The notes below the pieces were generated by a model. That model saw only the letters and a program-made list of their open reading frames with translations. It was not told where the DNA came from and did no database searches. From DRGT01 sp035685445 (GTDB lineage Archaea > Thermoproteota > Nitrososphaeria > Nitrososphaerales > Nitrosopumilaceae), in assembly GCA_035685445.1 (NCBI GenBank), contig DASSAK010000043.1, positions 1-11,065 of the forward strand: a stretch of 11,065 bases of DNA, read 5' to 3'. The translations under genes and the position numbers were made by a program. The stretch's first letter is position 1. Each line of letters begins with the position of its first letter. Below are positions 6,988-11,065 of the stretch, piece after piece.

Positions 6988-7664
6988 TTTTTTACACCAA
7001 CAGCCTTTAAGAGAGATTCAAAAATTAATGACGATGGCTTATTGTCGATAGGATTTATTTCAGATTCGGTTGCTCGTTCTGGATGAGGCATCATGCCAAC
7101 AACATTGCCAGATTCGTTGCACACTCCAGCTATCCTGCAAGTTGAACCGTTTACAATCTCTTCGTATCTAAAAACAATTTGATTATTTTTTTTAAGTTTA
7201 TTCAATGTCTTTTTATCAGCATAGTATCTTCCTTCACCATTTGCAATAGGTATTGGAATTTTTTGATGTATTTTTAATTTATTTGTAAATGGAGTTTTGT
7301 TATTTTCTACAATCAAATTTGTCCATTTGCACATGAAACTTAATGAATCATTTTTTAGTAAAACGCCTGGAAGTAAGCCTGCTTCTACCAAAATTTGAAA
7401 GCCATTACATACCCCTAAGATTGGAATTCCTTTGCTTGCAAGTTTTTTCACATCATTAATTATCGGGCTGTGCGCTGCAATAATTCCAGCTCTAAGGCGG
7501 TCGCCATAAGAAAATCCTCCTGGCAAGACTATGGCATCAATTTCTTTTGGAAGGCTTTTTTCGTGCCAGAAATATTGTGCGTTAATTTGGAAAACATCGT
7601 TTAAGACGTGAAACATGTCCCGATCACAATTGCTGCCGGGAAAAACTACAACGCCGACTTTCAC
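6984..7664 (-). CDS. purQ: Phosphoribosylformylglycinamidine synthase, glutaminase subunit
   Basis: PurQ is the class I glutamine amidotransferase that releases ammonia for PurL. The 226 residues show the family start MKVGVVVFPGSNCDRD, the GGFSYGDRLRAG loop (49-60), the nucleophile elbow GVCNGFQIL (84-92, Cys86) and the HPE motif MMPHPERA (191-198, His194 and Glu196), so the triad is complete. The start is GTG at 7662-7664; the overlapping ATG at 7664-7666 is out of frame and hits a stop at once. It is the first gene of the pur operon and shares a 75-base divergent promoter region with the CBS-domain gene. Its stop TGA overlaps the TTG start of purL by four bases. Confidence 0.96.
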   Translation of the reverse strand: MKVGVVVFPGSNCDRDMFHVLNDVFQINAQYFWHEKSLPKEIDAIVLPGGFSYGDRLRAGIIAAHSPIINDVKKLASKGIPILGVCNGFQILVEAGLLPGVLLKNDSLSFMCKWTNLIVENNKTPFTNKLKIHQKIPIPIANGEGRYYADKKTLNKLKKNNQIVFRYEEIVNGSTCRIAGVCNESGNVVGMMPHPERATESEINPIDNKPSSLIFESLLKAVGVKN

Positions 7665-7739
7665 ATTTATCTTAGATTTATGCTGTATTTAATTGAAATC
7701 TAGCCAAAAAATTTTATCTTAAAAGAACATGCGTTGACC
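7665..7739. promoter_or_regulatory. Divergent promoter region between purQ and the CBS-domain gene
   Basis: On the plus strand AAAATTTTATCTTAAAAG (7706-7723) is TATA-like and centred about 26 bases before the ATG at 7740, predicting an essentially leaderless CBS message. On the minus strand AATTAAATA (about 7686-7694) lies 22-30 bases before the GTG at 7664, again predicting a leaderless purQ operon message. The two elements lie about 20 bases apart, so one bound regulator could affect both. No clear palindrome was seen between them. Confidence 0.5.
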
Positions 7740-8159
7740 ATGGGTCAAATTCGTGACATTATGGAAAAAAACGTCATTACTATTGAATATGACAAAATGG
7801 TGTTGGATGCAGCATGTTTAATGAAAGAAAACAAAATTAGCTTCTTAGTAGTTTTAAAAAATAATGAACCGGCAGGAATCATTACAGAAAGAGACCTCGT
7901 TAGAAAAATTGTAGCCAAAGACAAAGTAGCATCAAAGATCCCGCTATCAGAAATAATGTCTTACAAATTTAGATCAGTTACTCCATCTACAGAGATTGAA
8001 GACGCAGTACAAAAAATGCTTAACCATAAAATTCGAAGACTTTTGGTGGTTGAAGAGGGAAAGCTCGTAGGAGTGATTACACAAACAGATTTGACATCAT
8101 TTCTGAGAAGTAAACTTTTGATTGAAGGGACAGTAGAAAATTTAGACGAAAACGACTAA
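7740..8159 (+). CDS. Two-CBS-domain protein
   Basis: This 139-residue cytosolic protein consists of a CBS pair (Bateman module) and little else. The first CBS domain covers about 1-60, from IRDIMEKNVITIE to GIITERDLVRKI (46-57). The second covers about 69-124, from LSEIMSYKFRSVTP to GVITQTDLTSFL (111-122). CBS pairs generally bind AMP, ATP, SAM or related nucleotides and regulate a partner. ATG at 7740 is preferred to TTG at 7734 because homologues begin at this point and the TATA-like element is 26 bases away. It sits on the opposite strand between purS and purQ and shares its last four bases with the purS stop. A role in sensing adenine nucleotides for purine synthesis is attractive but only inferred from position. 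Confidence 0.88.
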   Translation: MGQIRDIMEKNVITIEYDKMVLDAACLMKENKISFLVVLKNNEPAGIITERDLVRKIVAKDKVASKIPLSEIMSYKFRSVTPSTEIEDAVQKMLNHKIRRLLVVEEGKLVGVITQTDLTSFLRSKLLIEGTVENLDEND

Positions 8160-8422
8160 TTTTCAAAAACTTGAATTGTGACTTTGCTCACCATAGGATT
8201 ATAGATTCGTAATTCATCACAAAGGTTTTGAATTTTTTTCTTAGCCTCAATTTTGTTTTTTTCTTTTATATCAAATTTGAGCATTTTTGCTGAACGAATT
8301 TTTGATACGGATGAAAAATTCCCTTTTAAAACCAAATCGTTTAGAATTGTATCGCCTTCAGGATCACTAATGCCCGGTTTATTTTCAATTGTCACATGTA
8401 CTCTGAATAAAGGCACAGTCAT
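8156..8422 (-). CDS. purS: Phosphoribosylformylglycinamidine synthase, PurS subunit
   Basis: PurS is the small subunit that bridges PurL and PurQ in FGAM synthase. The 88 residues match the family in length and in its two main landmarks: the N-terminal strand and loop FRVHVTIENKPGISDPEGDT (6-25), where KPG-x-x-DPEG is the family pattern, and the C-terminal CDELRIYNPMVSKVTIQVFE (68-87), which corresponds to the usual Cys-x-x-L-x-x-NP stretch. The middle helix is Lys-rich. Start ATG is at 8420-8422, probably leaderless. The gene is on the same strand as purQLF but split from it by the oppositely directed CBS gene, with which it shares a CTAA sequence holding both stop codons. It must have its own promoter, next to the inverted repeat at 8442-8470. 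Confidence 0.9.
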   Translation of the reverse strand: MTVPLFRVHVTIENKPGISDPEGDTILNDLVLKGNFSSVSKIRSAKMLKFDIKEKNKIEAKKKIQNLCDELRIYNPMVSKVTIQVFEN

Positions 8423-8441
8423 TCTGAGAATAAAGTCATAA

Positions 8442-8470
8442 TTAATCTATCTTCTAATTTGATAGATTAA
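8442..8470. repeat. 10-bp perfect inverted repeat upstream of purS
   Basis: TTAATCTATC (8442-8451) and GATAGATTAA (8461-8470) are exact reverse complements around a 9-base loop. On the minus strand the repeat ends against the AATTATG TATA-like element of purS (about 8439-8445), 20 or more bases before its ATG, so it is well placed to be an operator. It also directly abuts the longer hairpin at 8471-8532, so it could instead be the first stem of a plus-strand RNA. Confidence 0.6.
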
Positions 8471-8538
8471 GATAGCCGATTTAGTTGTGATGGTAGGTAG
8501 ACAACAATACATTCTCAACCAAATCGGTTATCTTTTTT
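8471..8538 (+). ncRNA. Candidate structured RNA: long hairpin followed by a T-tract
   Basis: Bases 8471-8482 (GATAGCCGATTT) pair with 8521-8532 (AAATCGGTTATC) in twelve pairs, one of them G-U. After one mismatch the stem can continue as GTTG (8484-8487) with CAAC (8516-8519). Alternatively GTTGT (8484-8488) pairs with ACAAC (8501-8505) around a GATGGTAGGTAG loop, which looks like a tRNA D-arm. Six T follow at 8533-8538, as in a terminated RNA. No complete tRNA can be built: the anticodon and T arms are missing. The strand is uncertain: a TTTTATACTT element read on the minus strand (about 8551-8560) lies about 25 bases from the hairpin base and could start an RNA in that direction. Confidence 0.4.
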
Positions 8539-8560
8539 CTATTTCAAATTAAGTATAAAA

Positions 8561-8575
8561 GCACGAAATGCACGA
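8561..8575. repeat. Short direct repeat next to a TATAAAA element
   Basis: GCACGA occurs at 8561-8566 and 8570-8575, a nine-base spacing, directly after TATAAAA (8554-8560) on the plus strand. It lies just past the end of the ribbon-helix-helix gene. Such spaced short repeats are typical binding sites for small dimeric regulators, but with only two copies of six bases chance is a real alternative. Confidence 0.25.
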
Positions 8576-8586
8576 TTAGTTTACAG

Positions 8587-8742
8587 CTATGGTTTGAATT
8601 TTTTTAATCCATCTTCAACGACGCGATTTAGAACATAGGAAAAACTTACAGATTTTGTTGAGCCGCGAAGTAATTTAGCTTGAATTGTTCTAAGTTTTTC
8701 GACGTTTGAATTATCTAGGACCACAGTAACCCTGATACCCAT
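8587..8742 (-). CDS. Ribbon-helix-helix DNA-binding protein
   Basis: This small gene of 51 codons runs from ATG (8740-8742) to TAG (8587-8589). The protein starts MGIRVTVVLDNSNVEKLRTI. Residues 3-10 form the ribbon strand with alternating hydrophobic residues, 12-27 a first helix ending in an LLRGS turn, and 32-48 a second helix SVSFSYVLNRVVEDGLK. This is the MetJ/Arc/CopG plan, and the size fits a minimal dimer-forming repressor. It is divergent from the 169-residue gene, with 53 bases between the two start codons, and a TTAATATTA element (about 8760-8770) lies near 25 bases before its ATG. It may control its own and the divergent promoter (inference). Confidence 0.75.
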   Translation of the reverse strand: MGIRVTVVLDNSNVEKLRTIQAKLLRGSTKSVSFSYVLNRVVEDGLKKFKP

Positions 8743-8795
8743 ACTTTAGGATCGTCATAATAATATTAAAACAGGATCTCAGATTTTCATAAAAA
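8743..8795. promoter_or_regulatory. Divergent promoter region, one shared AT-rich core
   Basis: The 53-base spacer holds one AT-rich core, AATAATATTAAAAC (8759-8772). It lies about 20-28 bases before the minus-strand ATG (8742) and about 25-35 bases before the plus-strand ATG (8796). Both genes may use overlapping TATA elements in opposite directions, which would make their transcription mutually exclusive or jointly controlled. Confidence 0.4.
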
Positions 8796-9305
8796 ATGAC
8801 CGGTTTGGAATTTATAACAGTTAATTTGTCAAAAACTGAAGTGAGCAAGCAAAGATATTGGAAATTAACTGCCGATGAAATGGAGACGTTAAATTACGAT
8901 GAATCAAAATTATTGAATTGGGAAATAAAAGGAATTAGAGAGCCAGAAGAAAATGCAGTTTTTATTGGTATTTTTCTTTATAGAAAAGGAACGCCGTTTG
9001 ATTACACACCAATTAAAGGAATAGTGTATTATCACAACAATTTACCACGAACTGAATTACCAGATATTACTAAATTTTTAAAAGACAGGTTTGGCGGGAA
9101 AGAAAAAGAAAAAGGAGATAGAATTTTTCTAGAAGGTTCAAACGAAATTTATTCAGCAAAAGACATTGCAGCATTAGCAAAAGAATTTGACTTGAATTTC
9201 AACACAAAATCTGTAATATCATTAGAATTTGAAAATTTGACAGAAGATGAGAAAAAGGAATCCGGTCTCCCAGATGCAAAACTTTTACCAATACCAAGCA
9301 AATAA
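8796..9305 (+). CDS. Acidic soluble protein of unknown function
   Basis: This encodes 169 residues from ATG at 8796 to TAA at 9303-9305. I do not recognise the family. The sequence looks like a mixed alpha/beta cytosolic protein: no signal peptide, no membrane span and no cysteine. A strand-rich core (about 42-80, including AVFIGIFLYRKGTPFDYTPI) is followed by a helix with a Lys/Glu patch FGGKEKEKGDR (99-109) and a Pro-rich tail. It is divergent from the ribbon-helix-helix gene and isolated from the tat genes by a 311-base spacer. Base composition is like its neighbours, so nothing suggests recent transfer. Confidence 0.75.
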   Translation: MTGLEFITVNLSKTEVSKQRYWKLTADEMETLNYDESKLLNWEIKGIREPEENAVFIGIFLYRKGTPFDYTPIKGIVYYHNNLPRTELPDITKFLKDRFGGKEKEKGDRIFLEGSNEIYSAKDIAALAKEFDLNFNTKSVISLEFENLTEDEKKESGLPDAKLLPIPSK

Positions 9306-9327
9306 CCAGAGTTTCTGTAGTTTTCTA

Positions 9328-9375
9328 TTTAAAATCAGATTTGTAGTACATGATACAAACTAGTTTTAAAATCAG
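9328..9375. repeat. 11-bp direct repeat enclosing a small inverted repeat
   Basis: TTTAAAATCAG occurs at 9328-9338 and 9365-9375, 37 bases apart. Between them TTTGTA (9340-9345) and TACAAA (9354-9359) form an inverted repeat with an eight-base spacer. The second direct repeat doubles as the TATA-like element for the 49-codon ORF that starts at 9393. This is a plausible operator block, or an alternative pair of TATA elements. Nothing else was seen in 9306-9392. Confidence 0.4.
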
Positions 9376-9392
9376 TTTTCAACGAAATTAAC

Positions 9393-9542
9393 ATGTTTAT
9401 GCCCCTAAATGTTGATATGGAAAAAGTGTATGAGTTTATGCAACCAATAGGAGATGCTTTGAATATCGCATATGATTATGCTGTAGAATTCACTGATGGA
9501 ATGATTGAATCACTTTCAAACGTCATAGCCGTTTTTGGATAG
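9393..9542 (+). CDS. 49-codon small ORF upstream of tatC
   Basis: An open frame from ATG (9393-9395) to TAG (9540-9542) encodes an acidic, mostly helical peptide starting MFMPLNVDMEKVYEF and ending SLSNVIAVFG. There are further in-frame ATGs at 9399 and 9417. Support is indirect: TTTTAAAATC (9364-9373) lies 20-29 bases before the ATG, as expected for a leaderless archaeal gene, and seven T (9543-9549) follow the stop directly, so promoter, frame and terminator line up. There is no known family and no clear membrane span, although the helix is amphipathic. It is on the tatC strand, 74 bases ahead of it. Confidence 0.5.
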   Translation: MFMPLNVDMEKVYEFMQPIGDALNIAYDYAVEFTDGMIESLSNVIAVFG

Positions 9543-9549
9543 TTTTTTT
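9543..9549 (+). terminator. T-tract directly after the 49-codon ORF
   Basis: Seven consecutive T start on the base after the TAG stop, with more T-rich sequence to 9568. There is no stem, but a T-tract alone can stop archaeal RNA polymerase. It would separate the small ORF from tatC. Confidence 0.4.
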
Positions 9550-9587
9550 AAATTTAGATATTTTATACTTGACTTTTTCAGATAACA

Positions 9588-9601
9588 AATTATACTTTAA
9601 T
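9588..9601 (+). promoter_or_regulatory. TATA-like element of tatC
   Basis: AATTATACTTTAATTA (about 9587-9602) lies roughly 20-30 bases before the tatC ATG at 9617, the spacing expected for a leaderless archaeal transcript. Confidence 0.45.
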
Positions 9602-9616
9602 TAGGTAAATGAATCC

Positions 9617-10414
9617 ATGTCAGAAATTCAAGAAATCAACAAGCATTTAGAAGAATTAAGAAAAAGAGTTCTACGCATTGTAATTATTGTTGTTGCAATT
9701 ACCGCCTTTCTTTTAACATTTCATGCGGAATCAATCGAGGTTGTAGGAATAATAGTTTTTTACCCAACTCCTGAACCATTTGACAATATCGCAGCTCAAA
9801 TTACTGATTATCTTAGAATAAACTTAGTTCCTAAAGAAGTACAGCTTATTCAAACTGCTCCGGGACAAGCATTTTTTGCCCAAGTATACATTGCTGCACT
9901 TGTTGGCATTGTAGTTACAATGCCTGCAATAATTAAGGAGGCAGTCGCATTTCTTAAACCAGCACTAAAAGAAAATGAAATACATGTAGGAAGATCTATA
10001 TCACTTCCATCCATAGGATTGTTTGCCTCTGGTTGTTTATTCTCATATTTTCTTGTGATACCTTATGTTCTTGAATTCTTGTATAGATATGGAGCTTCTG
10101 CAGGACTGGTAACATTTCTGAACGTAATGGATTTTGTAACATTTGTTTTACAGTTTTTGTTAGCGTTTGGAATTTCATTTCAACTTCCATTGATAATGTA
10201 TGCCATAACGGCTTCTGGTATGATTGATGCAGAATTTTGGAAAAAAAATATTCGTTATGCAGTAATAATTATTGTAGTGTTTGGAGCCGTAATAACTCCT
10301 GATGGTAGTGGTGTTACAATGTGGTTTATTGCTGGTCCAATGATTTCGTTATACTTTGCAGGCATGGTTTTCATAGAACGAAAAGAGCGTAAGGTTAGAA
10401 CACTTAAATCTTAA
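9617..10414 (+). CDS. tatC: Sec-independent twin-arginine translocase subunit TatC
   Basis: TatC is the polytopic membrane subunit that recognises twin-arginine signal peptides on folded proteins. The 265 residues fit the family. The N-terminus has HLEELRKRVL (10-19), the conserved signal-binding stretch, and membrane segments are visible at about 19-36, 86-108, 130-152, 170-196, 212-228 and 232-252. The first loop ends in APGQAFFAQV (81-90) and the next has PALKENE (115-121) with the conserved Glu121. In segment four the usual Phe-Glu-Leu-Pro pattern reads SFQLP (187-191), so Gln189 stands where most TatC proteins have Glu. The start is ATG 9617; an ATG at 9609 is out of frame. tatA follows after 17 bases and is surely co-transcribed. 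Confidence 0.95.
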   Translation: MSEIQEINKHLEELRKRVLRIVIIVVAITAFLLTFHAESIEVVGIIVFYPTPEPFDNIAAQITDYLRINLVPKEVQLIQTAPGQAFFAQVYIAALVGIVVTMPAIIKEAVAFLKPALKENEIHVGRSISLPSIGLFASGCLFSYFLVIPYVLEFLYRYGASAGLVTFLNVMDFVTFVLQFLLAFGISFQLPLIMYAITASGMIDAEFWKKNIRYAVIIIVVFGAVITPDGSGVTMWFIAGPMISLYFAGMVFIERKERKVRTLKS

Positions 10415-10419
10415 ATTTA

Positions 10420-10425
10420 GGAGAG
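10420..10425 (+). promoter_or_regulatory. Ribosome-binding site that selects the tatA start
   Basis: GGAGAG lies six bases before the ATG at 10432. A second ATG at 10428 is in another frame and too close to the site, so the spacing decides for 10432. Confidence 0.6.
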
Positions 10426-10431
10426 TTATGT

Positions 10432-10644
10432 ATGGTACTTGAATCAATAAGCTTACAATTTCCCGGCGGAATGGAATGGGTTTGGATTGCAATAATTATT
10501 GGAGTCCTATTATTTGGTGCTAAAAAAATTCCTGAACTTGCAAAAACCTTTGGAAAAGCCAAAGGAGAATACGAGAAAGGTAGAATTGAAGGAGATAAAG
10601 AATTAGAAGAGTTTAAAGAAAAACGAAAATCTGATTCTGACTAG
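10432..10644 (+). CDS. tatA: Twin-arginine translocase subunit TatA
   Basis: TatA is the small membrane protein that assembles around TatC and opens the path for folded cargo. The 70 residues show the standard plan: a short N-terminal region, one membrane span EWVWIAIIIGVLLF (15-28), the hinge FGAKKIPELAK (28-38), an amphipathic helix to about 50 and a charged tail. The FGAKKIPEL hinge is typical of TatA. A Glu (15) at the start of the span occupies about the place of the polar Gln/Glu known from TatA/TatB. No separate TatB is present here, as is usual for minimal archaeal systems. The stop TAG shares the palindrome CTAG with the stop of the converging gene. Confidence 0.92.
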   Translation: MVLESISLQFPGGMEWVWIAIIIGVLLFGAKKIPELAKTFGKAKGEYEKGRIEGDKELEEFKEKRKSDSD

Positions 10645-11065
10645 CGTTCTGCGATTTTAGAAAATTCATCCATTATCTTTTCAAAACCCCTCATAATCTT
10701 ACCCTTTGCAAAAAAACCAACAATTTTCGATGTTCCTTTTAGTTTAATGTCTGCATCTACAGTAATTTTTGTACCTGCATCAACACTTTCATATTTTTCA
10801 ACAATGTGGCTTCCTTTAGCATCTCCACCGATTACATAGACCTCATGAGTTTCAGGATATTGAATTACATGTTTTGTCATCATTACTAATTCTTTACCCG
10901 ATATCTTCACATGTTCTTCAACAACTGCGACATTATCTCGAGTTGATCTAACTCTAATTGATGTGAAGTACTCAGGTAAAGTTTTTTCAAAGGATTCATA
11001 ATTTGCCGCAATATCAAATACTTTGTTTCTTTCTGCTTTTACAATTTTTTCAAAATGAATCTTTG
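10641..11065 (-). CDS. SRPBCC/START-like protein (partial, N-terminus outside the window)
   Basis: The frame is open from TAG (10641-10643) to the right edge of the window, giving at least 140 residues; a GTG at 10908-10910 is internal, since conserved sequence continues upstream of it. The readable part begins KIHFEKIVKAERNKVFDIAA, the classic opening of the SRPBCC (Bet v1/COQ10/polyketide-cyclase) helix-grip fold, with strands such as EVYVIGGDAKGSHIVEKYE, TKITVDADIKLKG and a long C-terminal helix FFAKGKIMRGFEKIMDEFSKI. Such proteins bind hydrophobic ligands in a deep pocket; the ligand cannot be inferred. It converges on tatA with a four-base overlap. Confidence 0.82.
   Translation of the reverse strand, partial: KIHFEKIVKAERNKVFDIAANYESFEKTLPEYFTSIRVRSTRDNVAVVEEHVKISGKELVMMTKHVIQYPETHEVYVIGGDAKGSHIVEKYESVDAGTKITVDADIKLKGTSKIVGFFAKGKIMRGFEKIMDEFSKIAER

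Noticed and set aside
8253..8441. Plus-strand open frame opposite purS
   Set aside because: purS matches its family along its whole length on the other strand; this frame has no recognisable features.
8447..8512. 21-codon minus-strand ORF inside the double hairpin (and a 20-codon plus-strand ORF at 8490-8552)
   Set aside because: Both are set by the inverted-repeat sequence itself and show no protein-like pattern; the pairing explains the region better.
8475..8528. tRNA-like element with acceptor-like and D-arm-like stems
   Set aside because: The span is only about 54 bases and no anticodon or T arm can be formed, so it is not called a tRNA; it is kept as a structured-RNA candidate.
10641..10910. 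Short version of the SRPBCC gene starting at GTG 10908-10910
   Set aside because: The same frame stays open to the window edge, and the upstream part carries the characteristic first strand and helix of the fold.

Overview
The window looks like chromosomal DNA from a low-GC ammonia-oxidising archaeon of the Nitrosopumilus type (Nitrososphaerota/Thaumarchaeota, group I.1a). This is inferred from several things together. The base composition is strongly AT-rich. AT-rich TATA-like elements lie about 25 bases in front of start codons that have little or no leader. The purine enzymes are of the archaeal small-PurL plus PurQ plus PurS type. There is a stand-alone Lrp/AsnC effector domain and a minimal TatC-TatA pair. 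No insertion sequence, phage gene, CRISPR array or rRNA gene was seen, so this is mostly a housekeeping region with small unexplained genes and inverted repeats between the known ones.

Left edge (1-1654). The Arg-rich tail of a plus-strand gene ends at 36 and faces a minus-strand trio: a winged-helix regulator (881-1402), a small helical protein (559-873) and a PPOX/split-barrel flavoprotein-like protein (150-557). A perfect 36-bp palindrome (109-144) lies between the converging genes. The spacer 1403-1654 carries the regulator's promoter and several inverted repeats.

Centre (1655-8422). This is a purine biosynthesis locus on the minus strand. In transcription order it reads purQ (7664-6984), purL (6987-4825), purF (4832-3399), a free Lrp/AsnC ligand-binding domain (3396-3157), a 74-residue unknown, a membrane-anchored beta-sandwich protein, and purC (2479-1655). 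The genes overlap or nearly abut, so they probably form one operon. PurQ supplies ammonia from glutamine and PurL makes FGAM. PurS, the third FGAM synthase subunit, is encoded nearby at 8422-8156 but is cut off from purQ by a plus-strand two-CBS-domain gene (7740-8159). PurF catalyses the first committed step and keeps all four Fe-S cysteines. PurC makes SAICAR. Two of these genes (purL, purC), and the PPOX gene, start with TTG.

Right side (8423-11065). A gene-poor stretch holds two back-to-back inverted repeats (8442-8532) that could be a structured RNA or the purS control region. It is followed by a 51-residue ribbon-helix-helix protein (8587-8742, minus) and, divergently, an unknown 169-residue acidic protein (8796-9305). 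A 49-codon small ORF (9393-9542) precedes tatC (9617-10414) and tatA (10432-10644), which form a minimal twin-arginine translocase. A SRPBCC/START-like protein gene runs in from the right edge on the minus strand and shares a CTAG stop with tatA.

No clearly new multi-gene system is visible. The best candidates for something undescribed are the 8442-8538 double hairpin, the 36-bp palindrome, the Lrp-like and 74-residue pair inside the pur operon, and the two small genes (51 and 49 codons).
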